A DNA stretch of 64,000 bases from assembly GCA_941918925.1 (NCBI GenBank), contig OW799236.1:76014713-76078712 (forward strand), read 5' to 3'. The stretch is from Phyto melanocephala. Lineage: Eukaryota; Arthropoda; Insecta; Diptera; Rhinophoridae. This document shows, one piece after another, positions 10,683-24,189 of this stretch. Every line of letters begins with the position of its first letter. The first letter of the stretch is position 1. The notes under the pieces were generated by a model, which saw nothing but the letters and a program-made list of their open reading frames with translations, ran no database searches and was not told the DNA's origin. Position numbers and translations under genes: made by a program.

Positions 10683-12060
10683 ACTAGCAAAATCCCGACT
10701 GCTTTAAGATATAAATTCTGATATTGTCTGCCATCATCTGTTAGTACCATTTTTGGTTCTAGAATGGCAATTGTTATCAAAATTAGCTCTTACTAAGTTT
10801 AAACCAAAAAGGGATAAGAGTTTTTCATTTATCGATTCTGCGCTTGATAAAGTAAAATTATTTCGCAGCAAATCACACAGATTATAAACTCTATAACAAT
10901 TAGTTCTGCTCTAACAATTAAAAGATCTAACATTTATATGTACAAGGTGGGCCAAAAGAGGTCATCCGATGTTGTTTGGCTCCCTTTTTTTCTAAATAAA
11001 AAACATCGATTCTGTTTTCTGATTATGTTTACTTGAACCTTTAGAGTTTTATTGGTCAAGTCGTGAAGTGATATCGGCCAAATAGGCGCCGTCACAACTG
11101 ATGGCTATACGGGCTCGTTTTATGGCATTTTTTTTATCACTTCGGCGAGAACTTCGGACGACAAATTCTCGCACTCGTGTCGAATGTTGTCCTTGAGGGC
11201 TTCCAGGGTCACGGGCTTGTTCACGTAAACACGGGACTTCAAAATACCCCACAAAAAGAGTGTGGAACGGTTAAATCGGGCGATTTTGCGGTCCAAAGTA
11301 AATCGTCAAAACGAGGGAACACATCCTTCAGGATGTCGGTTGTGGCTCGCACAGTGTGCCGTTGCTCCGTCCTGTTGGAACCACATGTCCTCATGTCCCA
11401 AATAGTTCATTTGCGGCTAACATGGCCCTATAGCGCACACCGTCAACTGTTGTCGTTTGACCAACGGTATCCTCGAAAAAAATGTCACGTTCCCGCTGAG
11501 GTGGAAATTAGCCTCAGCGCTTTATGATTTTGGCCGAAAAATTGTCCACTGCGGCTTCGATTATTCCGCGTTCTTGGGTAGTGTATCGTTCCATGCCTTG
11601 TTCACTTGTATTCTACATTTGTCTAGTTCAGAAATGTCAAAACAGTTTTGACATTGGCCGCCATTTGCAAAAATAAGAGCATCTTCCAATAGGGTGATTT
11701 CTTTAGGCCCACCTTGTAGTTCCTGAAAAATATCATACAATGAGTTTTTTGTATGGGTGGTATTATTTCTTGTGCTTTCTGAGATGAAAGTAAGACACAC
11801 AAAGTTTTCTAGATATCTAATAAAATTAATTTTATTTTTGTTAAAGGTGCCACGCCTACTGTTCTGTTCCAGCTTATCTGAAGCTCAACTATGCAAGTTA
11901 TTATTATAATACCTCATACGAATTTGGAAGACTTTAGGTATTGAAGTAAATACAATGGATATGGGCAAAACACTGTTGATTTTGTATGGAGGTGCCACGC
12001 CCACTTAAAATTTTTAGAACCATTCACAGATTATTTTAAGAAAATATCGTAGTCGATCCA
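10683..12060 (+). repeat. DINE/INE-1-like dispersed repeat, copy 2, split by a mariner
   Basis: It starts 'actagcaaaatcccgactgc' and follows the block order of 6603-7480, including 'ggcaattgttatcaaaat', 'aggtgccacgcctac', 'aggtgccacgcccac' and 'actgttgattttgtatgg'. A mariner at 10943-11716 interrupts it, so the insertion is younger than the repeat. Confidence 0.6.
10943..11716 (-). mobile_element. Mariner-like element with degenerate transposase
   Basis: Ends 'caaggtgggccaaaag' and 'ctttaggcccaccttg' are inverted copies flanked by TA. On the minus strand, frames give NCFDISELDKCRIQVNKAWN, VDGVRYRAM-like and TGRSNGTLC (a frameshifted QQDGAT.H segment), then GYFEVPCLREQARDPGSPQG, equivalent to LWGYLKSRVY.NKP. 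The open frame at 11049-11252 covers part of the C-terminus. Stops, frameshifts and an internal deletion make it inactive. Confidence 0.8.
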
Positions 12061-12974
12061 AACGACTATTTTCTAAATACCAAAAAAAAAAAACACTGCA
12101 TTTGCCCGCATGCAAAAAACTTTAAAAACTAGTGCCAAAGTTAGATTACTCTTCCATCATTCGAAATTTGTCAAAAAAACATCAAATTTTTATTGAGGTG
12201 AATTAAATGAAATAGACCAGAGTTTATGGTAGCCTAATCCTCCGACCCAAAACAATTATTTTATATCACTTAGGTTTGCACCGTCATTGTGCTTTTACTT
12301 TCATTGAAACCTTAGAGATTATGATAAGAATTCGCAATTTTCGATCTCGTTCGTGTATTATATTTGCCCGTTCGTGTGTTATATTTGGTAAACATGACAG
12401 TTCACTACGTCCGAACAGTCAAAGAGATTCGAATATAATCATTTTAGACAAAACCACTCCACACACTCATTTGACAAAAATAGAAAATGTGCTAAATTTA
12501 ACCTGTTGCCGTAAAATGTTTTAATAGATCGTACAATAGTCAGTTTGTGTTTGATGATCCAAATATCTGCTCCTCTTTTGACAGCTAAGGCCGTGTCTTC
12601 GTATAAAAAAAAACTGTCTCTTCTATATTACTACAACTGCAGAAGAGCCTAGTAATCCTTTAGTATTGCAAAAAGCCTATAACTATCTTTTTTTAAGTGA
12701 GAGGTGTCGTTCAGGGCTTTTTTAATTCAACGAGCGCCGTTTTTACCGGCAACCCTACATATGTCAATCAATATTGACAGCTCCTTTAAGCCTTTCTGTT
12801 TATTTTGCAGAAAAACTCAAACTATAGAAGTAAACGAAAGTGGGTCCAGTTTTGACAAATCCTTCTTATACAGGGAATCGACTATAAAAAAATACTGATT
12901 GTTTGTTTTAAATATCCGGTTTTATTGGAGAGATTAGACTTTGCCATTTAAGAAAGGAACACAATATCATTCAT
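12061..12974. other. Unassigned DNA with a short direct repeat
   Basis: 'gttcgtgtattatatttg' near 12349 is repeated with one change about 23 bases later. No gene recognised. Confidence 0.45.
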
Positions 12975-12977
12975 ATG

Positions 12978-13145
12978 CCCACATCCGATCAATCTAATTT
13001 TTAAAAATTTTAAATTATTCTCTAAGAAGTGGTAGAAATGTTCATATGACTTTCATGACTGGTTCTGCAGTACCCCATCCGATCAATCTAGTTTTTGAAA
13101 ATTTTAAATTCTTCTCAAAAAAGTGATAGAAATTTTCAGTTCATA
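12978..13145 (+). repeat. Direct duplication of about 70 bp, period 94
   Basis: 'catccgatcaatcta' at 12982 recurs at 13076, followed in both by 'gtttttgaaaattttaaatt'-like sequence and 'agtg.tagaaatttTC'. The two units are about 85 percent alike by eye. The origin is unknown. Confidence 0.7.
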
Positions 13146-13188
13146 AGAACGATGTCGAGTTGATGCTGATAGAAAATCTTGAAAATTC

Positions 13189-13446
13189 TTAGCCACAGCA
13201 GCAATGTTTTTCATTGAACGTACTGGACGAGAACGTACATGGGATGCTTTGTCCAATAACGATCCTTTTTTTAACTCGCTTTACAAATTGAGGCATAAAC
13301 TGAACTGAAGGCCGATCTCCTCTCAAAAATATTTTACTTAAATTTCTTACAGTTGGTATTAAAGGCTCGTTTTTTTGGAAGTAAGTTTTTAATATTACCT
13401 TATTTTTTTCGAGCGTATAGCGTCTGGTTTTGCAAAACTCAAACAT
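13189..13446 (-). pseudogene. Mariner-like transposase N-terminal fragment
   Basis: The minus-strand frame of 85 residues starts at an ATG (MFEFCKTRRYTLEKNKVIL) and continues KTYFQKNEPLIPTVRNL. This matches the first helix-turn-helix of mariner transposases (usually ...Y..E.R..IVK.Y..N.ES...T.R.L). It then reads PSVQFMPQFVKRVKKR and IPCTFSSSTFNEKHC. No catalytic domain follows, and no inverted repeats were found around it, so only the N-terminal third survives. Confidence 0.75.
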
Positions 13447-16400
13447 AAATTTGAAAATTCAAATGAATGTTACTCTACCTTTCAAAAGTCAAAGTAATCG
13501 GTAGTTCAAATTTAAAATCGTACACTCTATATTAACTTGCTAGTAGCGTCATAATAGGGTAAGAGTTAAGCAACAATAGTGTCTCCTCCTAGTGTCTCCT
13601 CCATTTTTGTCTGTAATGGTATTCGTTCTGTTTTTCTAAAGAACGTAAATTTTTACAGCGTTTGTTGTTGCGTTTGTTGAATGTTACTTTAAGATATACA
13701 TAGAGAAGATTAAAAGAAAATATTGGCTCAATCCGTGCATTACCCGCAAAGATAAATAAATGTTTCTTAAGATTGCAACAATAAAATTTTTTACAAAAAG
13801 CACCAGCAACAATAGCAAGCGTTCGCTGATACATTCTTATGGATATGTGGTTTTGTTGTAGTTGTTATATTTTTTGTTTGTTGTAGATATGTATTAAAAG
13901 CTGGAACTACGAAATTTTTCGTTTATTCACTGTACTTCGCATGAATATGAATTAACAAAAGCAACGATCGAAATAGATATCTGCACTTTTGTAAAGGGTA
14001 TAAAAGGTGCGGTTCAGCCGAATATAGCGCTCTTACTAGTTTTGTAAAAAACATGACAAATATCCTCTACCAAAAATAAGTTACTTTCGTAATAGCCCCG
14101 TAGATGTCATACGCTTTATACTGAAAGGGATATGATTGAAAGGATTAATTATAAAAGGTTAATTGAATTTAAAAGCCCCTCTAGCTTGTTTCTGAAAATC
14201 CAATTAATATTCCAAAAAAATTGGTAAAAAAATATAAATAAATCCCCCTTGAAATAAAATTTTAGTCGCTTCTATTGTTAGAAAACAAATCCCGGTATGG
14301 AAAACTTAAAACCTCAGAGCTATTAATTAAATATTATTTCTATTTCTGTTGCGTTTAAACAATGCGGCTGTGAACCCAATGAATCCCCTTCAAAACTCAC
14401 TCACTCTCTCTCACATGCACACAATCACACGATATTATACACGCAACCATTGTTTTATTTTTGTTATAATTTTTATTTTTATTATATTTGCCTTTTTAAA
14501 TATGACCGACCATCAATTTCTGTTTATTGTTCATACTCATAACGACGTTCGTTTTTTGCTTTATGTATCGTGTCGGTCACAATATAAATGTTAAATTGTT
14601 TTTAATAACAATTTCCCATTATTTTACACATCACCAAACATTGTAATTAATTGTTTCGATATTATTTTATTTATTTTTCCAAAACTTGAATTTTTTTTTC
14701 ATTTTGTCTATTTTTTATGTCTTTAACCCTCTTAGTTGTTGTTACTATATGTTGCTCAATAACAAATTGTTGCAATACACCTAAACCACCCCTGGGGTAT
14801 TATCAAAAAATGTTATTCTATTCGACTTTTCATTTTCTGTTTATTTAATATTTTTTTGGTACGTTTATGATACATTTAATAAATTGTAATAAATTTCCTG
14901 GTCCTCATCATCATCAGCGTCGTTATGATTGTCATGGTAGTTAGTAGGTCCTTTTGCTGCTTCCTGTTTTCGTTTCTCGTATAGTGTTGGGGTGAACTCT
15001 CTAAACAATTTCATTTAATATAATTTATTTGTTTAGTTGTGTGTATATTTTTATTCAAAATATTTATTTCCAAATGGCTGGTAAACAGAGCAAACTTGTA
15101 AGTGTGGAGAGTCAAAGGTGGTAGACAATTTTCTAGTAAACATAAACTATCTCTTGTCACGCACGCATTTCATTTTAGCACGAGACGAATACAGTGGCAT
15201 TTACCAAAGGTCCTGTATTTCGTTATGAGGCATGTTAGGAAGTGAGCATATTTAAAATTCTTTGAAATCTATTTTAATTCAAATTATAACGTTTTTTTAG
15301 TTTAAAAGAGTAAATTTTTTAAAAAGTCTTTTTATCAAATCAGCATTAAATTCAAGATTGACTGTGTGCCGGTATATCTTACCTTTACCTCTCATAAGTT
15401 GAAATGTGAATTTTAAGTCAAACAGTCAGTTTTTGAGATTTCGTCTGCTGATGTCTACAGGAGAAATATCGGTCTTTGAAAATGTCCTTAATAGACAAAC
15501 CTGAATCAACGCGACAAGCGTACATTTTTTGCTGCCATTTATAGGTTGTTCAAGGAGAAGGCAGTGCTAAAAATCTCTGTAAATCCATACTGACAAACTA
15601 CTCGTTACTGGTTGGTCAGCTGGTGTATACACCAGTAAAATTCCCTTACAGACTAATCTAAATAATTGCGTCAAGCGTAAAATATTCTAGCGCCCATCTC
15701 GTGCGCTAAAATGGCATACATAAACAAGAGCGTTAACGTTGTCGCTTTTCGTTTAATTAAACCCAAAAAATATACAGAAGCAAAAAATGAAAGTCATATC
15801 GCTAGATTGACCTGAAAATAACTGAAATGGACTTACTTTGTTTTGCAGCCAACTTCACTACCTAACTCTCTGCAAAAATCGAAATTACCCAATACAAAGT
15901 GCATTTGGGTTTGTTTTATACAATTTGTATGGACATTGGAATTTTCGAGGGATAGAAGAGCTTGAGATGTTGATTAAGATTTGGCTGTAGGGTTGTACGA
16001 TCTTTGGGTCTGGAAAGACTACCTTTTGTATCAGCATCGAAGAAGCATTCTTTTAATCTTTATCACTTCAAAAGTTTGCAAAAACTATTTCGCTTATCCC
16101 GTGGCACTAAGATATTACCTTCAGTTTCAAAAAGTGTTCACGGCATTTTAAAAGTTTGAGGATGTTGAAAAATTATTTAATGCCAGTTTAGTTTGGGTTT
16201 AACAAATAATTAAGCGTTAAGTAAATCCCATCTAACATTTATGCCATAATGAACTGGCTGTGAAGGAAATACGATTTGACAGATTGTGTCAAACTAGCCC
16301 ATTTTGATTGCATTAGATATTGGAATGCAAAAAGTTGATTTGTCGTTAAATAATACCGCGGGAATACCTCCTAACACCAGAGAGATAGGCATGTTCTGTA

Positions 16401-16989
16401 TAGAGTAAGAGACTGTTGCCGTGACGCTAGCCTCTAGACAATTGGCTGTTGGTATAATATAAGCAGTCTATAACTCATGTTCTCTTTCCACCAATCTGAC
16501 TGCAATAAATTGCACTTTACAATTTTAACTGGAAATGCGATGTCTTTTACGTTAAAAGACGTTCTGCTATTACAACTTTGTAAATTGAAATTCATTGTAG
16601 TTTTTACGCCTGTAACTCAGTGAGATCTATGCTATGTTGGTATATAAACTGAGCGGTGCTTTGCAGCTATTACAGGTTTAAAAAATAACACTTTGTTATC
16701 TGGGCCTCAAAAAGATGCACTTTAGCTTCTAGTGGCCCCTCCCATAAAGACTTCTAACATTTGACAGTTATCAGTGGCCATATTTTTTAAACTTATTTAA
16801 CGAATTGGTTCAGATTTGTGTATAGATATCGATTTCCACAACACGTACAAGTAATAAAATTACTTTATGGAAATGGGTGTACTGTTCGGACAACTTCTAA
16901 GTGATTAGGCCATTTTTCTACTACTACTATACGCAATTTGGTGGACAAATTTGAGTTGAGTTAGCTTTTGTTCAGTAAACACTGAGACA
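13447..16989. other. Mostly unassigned DNA
   Basis: Apart from the small repeat A fragment at 13985-14045, nothing was recognised. The 15.2-16.9 kb part is less AT-biased and may hold decayed mobile elements, but no motif was readable. Confidence 0.4.
13985..14045 (+). repeat. 3'-end fragment of dispersed repeat A
   Basis: 'aaagggtataaaag', 'ggttcagccgaatatagc' and 'ctcttactagtttt' match the end of repeat A at 45930-45976, where the equivalent is 'cggcacggccgaatatagc'. Only the terminal 60 bases are present. Confidence 0.75.
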
Positions 16990-17740
16990 ACACCCTTACC
17001 ACAACACGATGCGAGATATATTCAAAACATCATCGCTCTTCTTGAAAATATGCTGGAAAATCCAAGCCCTTCGATTACATGTCTCTAACAAAAACTAAAC
17101 GTCTCGCAGATAAAATTTGGCTTGAGCCTACACTCGTGAAAAACTCAACTGGCATGTGAGCTGAAAGCCAATTACCATAGACAACCTATTCGCTGAATGG
17201 CCCTTAGAGCAGTTGGAAACTGATTATAATTTGTATTCAAAAGCTCATCTTTAGCGATAGGACCCATTTTTAGATGTATGAACCTTAATTGTAAAATTTG
17301 ATACGACATCGATCGACATGAAATCTAACAACGTCCAATACGCCATGAAAAACGGCTGGTATATGGGTTTTTAGATGGCGGTATTACCGGACCATATTAT
17401 TTTACGGCCAATTGCCAGACTTATTATTATTAACTTGGCCTGTATTGGATGATTTGGACAAAAAGGACATGTGCATTTAAGAAAGTTGACTATATGCACG
17501 AGCGATTTAAGGACATGATTATCTCACATAGAGGTGATGTGCATTTGCCACCGAGATTGGACATTTAGAAGTTTTCTTTAGTTTTCATAAATCACAGCGG
17601 CCCTTAAAGCGAAAATTACCCATGTAATCGGTTGTATTTAGCCTGATTTATGTGCCACAGGTGTAGAAAATTTAACATTTTAAATGCGCGGCACCTAACG
17701 AGGCCACTTTGGCACTTTTAAAAGATCTTTACAATTATTG
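16990..17740 (+). pseudogene. Mariner-like transposase relic
   Basis: Readable blocks in order are ENMLENPSPSITCL and QKLNVSQ (second helix-turn-helix), FAEWPLEQLETDYNLYSK, SDRTHF (first catalytic aspartate, from SDEAHF), VYGFLDGGITGPYYFTAN at about 17355-17410, then ISHRGDVHLPPR. At least six stops and several frameshifts separate them, and the second catalytic block is missing. No inverted repeats were found. This is an old relic. Confidence 0.8.
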
Positions 17741-20504
17741 TTGTAAAATGATAAATTTTGTTCGTTATAAAAACTTGTTAAAGTAGAATTTATCACATAT
17801 TTTGTTGTTAAAAATTATTGTAAAAGATTTGTCCAAAGGACGAAATAAACAACTTGATGCAGTAGAAGAAATATTGACTGCTGGCTGTCTTATCATAAAT
17901 TTAAAATTCAAAGCTTTATTAACTTATCAAACTACTACTCGTTAATCTATTAAAAATAATCCTCAACACGTATTCGTATTGCTAAACACCCAACGTACAA
18001 CAAAATAAAAAAAATAAAAAAATTGCGACAAATCCACAAAAAATAACCTCGGACGTGTGAGTATAATTTCGGGTTAAAGATTATTATTCATTTCTATGCT
18101 GCTACTACTTCTAGCACTTGTTCGCATTCGCACAATGAAATGTACTTTCTTCATCTATTTGAAAATGTTCATACATTTGTACGTTCGTCAAACAATAAGT
18201 ATGATTTTTTGTTGTTTTTGTTACTGCTTCTGTCGGAAAGTATTTTCATTGTATGAAATTACAATTTCATTCATATGAATGACTAGAAATCAAGTTTGAC
18301 TAGAACTTCGAACAGCAAAAAAAAAATGAAAAGTATCACAATCGCACCAACAATTGTTAGAAAAAAATAGAAGAAAAAAAAAACTGGAAAATGTGTGCGT
18401 TTAAGTGTATTTTTGGGAAATGATTTCTATATTCTACATGTAGTTTGTTTTTCTCTCCATTTGCACATTTTTGTTGTTGCATATTTATATTTCTTTGATT
18501 ATTTTCAAACATTTAACTCCTGGTTTCAATATGATTCTCACTTCGTTTTCTTTCTTGTTTTTGTTTTTCTTCCTTGAATTGTATAAGTGCGAGAATATAT
18601 TTTTTTGCCTTCTTTCTTTCTTTCTTTTTATTTATTTAATGTGGGCAATAAATTTAGTTGCTACGATTTTTTTTCTTCTGTTTTGCCCTTTTAGCACAAC
18701 AGAAAAAAAATTGCTGCTTAGTGGTAGGTGGCAAATAGTTTCATTGCGTTTCATTGCCAGAGTACCACAAAATTAAGTAAATTTCTTCTTATAAATATAT
18801 TTCTTGGTCCTGTTCTTTGTTTGTTTTGGTTCTTTACTTTCATGTGTCTCAAATGGCAAATAAAATTGAAAGAAACGTACGTCTGGAATTGCAGAAAGTG
18901 TAGGTAATAAGTTGTTTTCTTTCTTCTCATTCATGTTTTTCATTACAAGAAGAAAAATTGCAAAAAGTTGTGTCTGTGGCTGTGTGTGTGTGTGTGTGTT
19001 ATTTTCTTTTTCGTTTAATTTTGCTGTGGCAAAACGTTTGAAATATAAATATGCCCAAGGTGAAAAATGCCAAAAACAATTATTCCCTAATGTTGTATGT
19101 AGAAGTTACTAAACGAAAACCAGCCACAAAATACCGCAAAACATATTTATATACACATTTACACACACTCTTTCAAATGCAAACAATTAAGGGTATTCAA
19201 TTAAAAGAGAAATAAAACGAAAAACCTTAAGGAAGAGAGATTACATTTGTTGCTTGGGGCTGTTATTGATAATGTTGGAGATGTTTTCATTATGTTAAAA
19301 AAGATAATGAGAAATTATTATGTTGATATAAGAATTGAGACGCCTCAAAATATTGTTTTTTCCTTTAACTAATATTTCTTTGTGGTATTCTCTACTTGGA
19401 AATGTTCTGTGAAAATCAAAATTTCAAACATCTATTGGATTTCAAAGTAAGAGAATAGGAAAGAGTTTAATTTTTTTTTTATATCTTAAAACAATTAATA
19501 ATCGCCTAGGCCATTGGTACGGCTTTGGAATTTAAACAATACCATGTAAATAGGTTTATGTTCACCCTTAATCTCAGTTCCTAATACACGTATGTACTTC
19601 CCTTAAATCGAAAAGCCCACAAAAAAGCATTTATCTTTTGCGAAGAAGGTATTGCAATAACTACGTCAAGTTTTTATTTATGATTTTTTAGGCATCCCAT
19701 TTATTTTATTCTTTTTTCAAGTTCAATGGCCCTTAGAGCAAAACATTAGTCCCCTCCTGATAAAAACATGGATATATCAACGATATAAGTATCAAAGATA
19801 TAATGAAAGATTATAAATGACACCAAAAAAATCGCTTTTCTGAATTGCGATGAAAAACTTTGTATTCGACGATTGAGCGTAAATTTTTTACCAGAACGGT
19901 TTAATATTTATGTATCCAACTTCTGTTCCTCTTAATTCGAACTTAATAATAGACCTTGTGTCTATCGAGGATATACGGCCTCTCTGAAATTTTGGCGATG
20001 TCCTATGTTTACCAAGTTAACATGTAAACATGACTATATTGTGCGAGTAAATTTAAATAACCCCACTACAGATTGAATCTGATTGGGACTTTTAAATTAT
20101 TAATTTTTTTATCTTTTCTGACTGGATTCCTAAAAAATACTTGATTAAAGTCGCAAATAGTAGAAGATCCTTTATCCCCAAGTTTAGTTACGAAACTCTC
20201 CAAGATTAGCAAAAAACTCATTTCAAAGCCCATTAGCAAAGGGATTACTGCTACAACTGATTAGAAGTAAATCATGTTGTGTATATAACGCCGGGTTACA
20301 TGACTAGAGGACAGAGCGCGAAAGGAAGACATAAGATTTTTTCAATCTAAAATAGATGACGTTTTTCACAAGATAATGTTCCACCTACCCTTGTTATTCC
20401 AAAAACAAACCTCCATCGCAAACTCACCAATCACATACAAAAGTGCAAAGCAAAATTTGAATACTAAAGATTTATGTAACTCCCTATATGAATTTTGACA
20501 GGGC
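17741..20504. other. Unassigned AT-rich DNA
   Basis: No gene recognised. Open frames near 18395-18776 and 18912-19112 are translations of T-rich and TG-repeat sequence. Confidence 0.45.
18981..18999 (+). repeat. (TG)n microsatellite
   Basis: Nine and a half uninterrupted TG units. Confidence 0.9.
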
Positions 20505-21290
20505 GTTTCAATTCAAATTCCCTCCAGGAGATATTGGAATAGGCGAGATCTTGTAGCGAGCTTAGCTTAGAGGATATATACGGACGTTTCAGATATGTAG
20601 GGCTGGATTCGGTGTTTTCTCCAGCGAACTAGTGACTTAGCTCTCTCTTTGCTTTCCGAATAAATGTATTTCAGGTTGAAATATTCGCTATCTGGAAGTC
20701 ATGGAAGATACTGAATAACAACCGTATTCACGGCAATATTGGTATTTTGTCGACAGGCAAAAAGAACTCTTGTCAATCAGATTATACAACACTACATCTA
20801 AATAAGCCGGCCAATGCAAGCAAGAATTGCCAATTCTTGGTCAACTTAACGGCATTTCCCTGGTTGGATCTCTGCGTATGACTTTGGATACCTCTAACGC
20901 AAATATCACAATAACGTTGGGGACTATCAAAAGCATGACCTTAAAACACTTTTATGAAAAAGACGAGAACAGGTGGCGTGAACTGGATACATTTAGAGTG
21001 GTCAGGCTTACGTTGCACTCTTTGATATCAGGTGTACACGCAACTTACGAACCGAGGTTGGAGGGACATGTAAAGGTTTCTGGTGATATTGACAGGACAC
21101 TGGATGTTAAGGAGAAAGGCGTCTCGAACTTCCCTCAAACGTCCATTGTCGCAGCTGTTTTTCCGAATGACTTGCCCCGGCTGCCCGAAGACATAGATTC
21201 CTGGATAACCTCTCTGAGATATCTGAGGTCAGAGAGAACGATCTGCTGAGTTATATGACGGCCGCAAAGTGGATCTGCAAGGAATTAGAA
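20505..21290 (+). pseudogene. LINE 3' relic: RNase H region and C-terminus
   Basis: VFQVEIFAIWKSWKILNN at about 20670 and GNIGILSTG resemble the RNase H core around the E and D active residues (usual form VFQAEI.AI and I.SDSQAA). After an unreadable stretch, the open frame ITLGTIKSMTLKHFYEKDENRWRELDT (about 20905-20990) and later LPEDIDSWITSLRYL match the region after RNase H in R1/LOA-type LINEs. The LTGHW and CCHC segments are scrambled by frameshifts. A related copy lies at 32251-33645. 5'-truncated and inactive. Confidence 0.75.
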
Positions 21291-21309
21291 CAATATAACT
21301 TATTGTTTA

Positions 21310-22235
21310 AATCATAAATTTATTATTTTAATGCAAACAACATGTCATTTGAAGCGACAATTCGTTGCTTGCCGCATCGTCTCCGCCAATATTGCACTGT
21401 AAGGGATTTGCCTTAAACAGATAGACTACGTTTAATTCGCACGGCATAAAAAATTATACGTGTAGAGTAAAGTATTAACGAAACGCCAGAAAAATTTAAT
21501 ATAAAGCATTCTGCTAAGCTAGAAATTTGTCGTACGTCACTACAGGCCATTTAAAAAAAATTTTGCTGTTATTAGTTTAAGGTGCAAGATCATCCGCGCG
21601 TCTAAATTTCAACAGTTGAACTGCAATGAGGTGAACTTTAGCAAAAATCTTATTATGAGTGATAAAACTAATTTTTATATAAATGACCTTTTAAATAAGC
21701 CAAACTGTATGTAGGTTTTGTTTCTGAATATCTACGGCAACACATCAAAGCCACCTACACCAAAATGGTGTGGCATAACATCTGAAAATATCATTGGGCC
21801 TTACTTATTCGAAAATAATGGTATAAGTGCTGTTATTGGAAATGGTGATGAGCATCGGTTTATGATAGAACCCTGTTTACGTCATGCTCTTGAAAACAGA
21901 CCTAAAATGTGGTTTCAACAAGATAAAGCCGCTGCCCATACTGCCCGAGATACAGTGGCACTTTTAGGTGTAATTTTTTTAGAGCGAATAATTACCAGAA
22001 ACTTTGAAATTAAATGTCCATCGCATTTGCCAGATTTGTCATTTGCTTTGGGTTATTTCACTGAGAAAGAATATGTGAACAACCCCGAGACAAGCCTTGA
22101 ACTCAAAAATTAAAGCGCTAAAATTAAAGCGCTACAGCTACAAATTTTGAAAGATTTTATGGAAATTGTTCAAAAACGAGCTCATCTTTTTAAAATTTTG
22201 ATGTTGCGTTTCGGCACTTCATGAAGAAAATGCGT
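21310..22235 (+). pseudogene. Mariner-like transposase relic
   Basis: Blocks in order are AKLEICRTSLQAI (about 21515), SKNLIMSDKTNFYINDLLNK (about 21640, first aspartate kept but SDEAHF altered), then an open frame 21718-22113 with WCGITSENIIGPYLFENNG, MWFQQDKAAAHTARDTVALL (second aspartate; the usual DGATAHTAR is altered to DKAAAHTAR) and SHLPDLSFALGYF (third aspartate). It ends with KEYVNNPETSLELK. Numerous stops upstream and a frameshift at the end. It directly follows the LINE relic at 20505-21290. Confidence 0.88.
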
Positions 22236-23055
22236 AAAGAAGATTATTTTAATAGTACCTTACAGGATTGCACCTGCGGTAGCGTTAAATTCATTAAAAA
22301 AAACCCCGGCTCTGGTAAAATTGTCCTCCCCTTAGTATGCATAGGATCCAGCCTTGACAATATCTTTCTTGTTTTAAGACTTTTGTTCTTGTGTATTATA
22401 TGCGACTCCTTAGCTTTGCTTATAATCATTGTCTGAATTTTTTCAATATTAATTCTTAAACTTCTCGCGGAGATTTCCGATAAAAATATATTATAATTTT
22501 ATTCGAAATTTTTTTAACCAAATTTTGTCACAAGGGCAATGTCGCCAGTATAACATTCACAGTTTGGTTTGCTTCCTCTACAATTTGCTATAAGGTATTT
22601 ATTGTTATTTTACCTTACCCTGTGGTCACACGTTCAAGTTTTCGCTATCAAGTTGATCACACATATTATTTGTAAAATTCTTTCAAATTGACAGCTGTGA
22701 AGAGGCTGCACGCAACTTGATAATAAATTTTATTTCCTAAGATGCCGTCGTCGAGGAAGAAATTCAGAATGCTCACTTAATATATTTATTTATTTATTTA
22801 CTTTAATTTATATTAATTATATTTGAAAATATTCGAAAAAATACACGAAAAACACACAAAAATTTTGTTACAAATTTTTGCACAAACAGACACCTGTAGA
22901 AGCGAAAATGTATGAATATAACACAGCCCGACAAAATTAAAAAAAATTTTTGATTCTTTGAATTTATCAACTGATTCTAGTTAATTTGGGTGCACTGAAT
23001 TCAAATCTATAATCAGTTAGTCTCTATCAGCTCTAGTTTTTATGATATAGCTTTT

Positions 23056-23125
23056 TTATACCCTCCACTGTAAGTGAGGAGGGTATATGTATATCAGTTT
23101 GTCATTCCGTTTTTTCCGAAAATAT
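23056..23125 (+). repeat. 5'-end fragment of dispersed repeat A
   Basis: 'ataccctccactgtaag' followed by 'ggagggtata' and 'tttgtcattccgttt' matches the start of repeat A at 45301-45350. It lies just inside the left TIR of the surrounding transposon. Confidence 0.7.
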
Positions 23126-23265
23126 TATTTTTTGTGTAATTGCTAGCTGATTAACGGGAATTTTACTTGTGTACCTATAATATTATTCAGAGCGTTATTT
23201 TTTCCTTTTGCACTCCAGTGTTGATCTAAATAGAAATGACTTCCAATTGAAGATGTTGTAAAAAT

Positions 23266-24189
23266 AACGCTGACACATTTTGTTATATTTGTGGAGAATA
23301 CACCTTTAAAGAAAACATAAGACCTATTTCGGAATGTGTTAAAAAATCGTATTTAGATTACTTTGGAGTTGATCTTGGTGACCAAGATAAAAGCTGGGCT
23401 CCACACATTGTGCGCAATACTTGCTGTGTAAATTTGCGACAGTGGACTCAAGGAAAATGAAATAGGCTTAAGTTTGGTGTGCCGATGGTTTGGATAGAGC
23501 CCAGAAATCATTTGGATAAAAATATTTTAAATGAAGCTTTAGTTGCACGTGAAAATATCGTCCTACCACCGTTGCACATCAAATTAGGACTCATAAGGTA
23601 GTTTGTTAAGGCTCTGAACCACTATGGGGAATGTTTTGCATATATTTGCAGCAAAATGCCTAATCTAAGTAGAGATAAGATTATAGCAGGAGTTTTTGAC
23701 GGTCCCCAAATAAGGCAGTTTATGAATGACAACGATTTTGATAAGTCAATGACCGAAACTGAACGAAATGCGTAGATATCATTCGTGCAAGTTATAAAAA
23801 ATTTCTTGGGAAATAATAAAGCTCCAAATTATGTTCAATTAGTGGAGAATATGCTGGATAAGTTCAGAGACCTTGGCTGCAACATGAGTATTAAAACCCA
23901 TTATTTGCGGAGTCACTTGGACCGATTTCCCGAAAATTTGGGTAATTTATGCGAAGAACAAGGAGAAAGGTTTTACCAGGATATCAAAATTATGAAGAAA
24001 CGGTTCCAGGGAAGATGGGATACGGATATGATGGCAGACTACTGTTGGAATTTGCAAAGAGACCCTTATCCGGCTGTTCATTTCAGATTGTCTCTTAAAA
24101 GAAGCTTTACATCCTGTAACTACAATTATATTTATATTATGTTTTTAATGCTTTGTAAGAATTTTTTTTATTTTAATAAATCTGTATGA
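23266..24189 (+). pseudogene. Transposase relic, same family as 27366-29059
   Basis: The single frame starts NADTFCYICGEYTFK, the N-terminal zinc-binding domain. The first CxxC is intact, while in the second pair (HIVRNTC) one cysteine is now arginine. It continues FGVPMVWIEPRNHLDKN, then jumps to ENIVLPPLHIKLGLI, so the part holding the first two candidate catalytic aspartates is deleted. The C-terminal third is well preserved: NYVQLVENMLDKFRDLGCNM, HYLRSHLDRFPENLG, EEQGERFYQDI (candidate catalytic E) and DMMADYCWNLQRD. Stops lie at 23456 (TGA), 23598 (TAG) and 23773 (TAG). It is a non-functional, deleted copy with a good C-terminus. I recall this C-terminal motif from unnamed arthropod proteins but cannot give a superfamily. 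Confidence 0.88.

Noticed and set aside
11177..11527. 116-residue open frame on the plus strand
   Set aside because: It lies antisense to the degenerate mariner transposase, whose motifs are on the minus strand.
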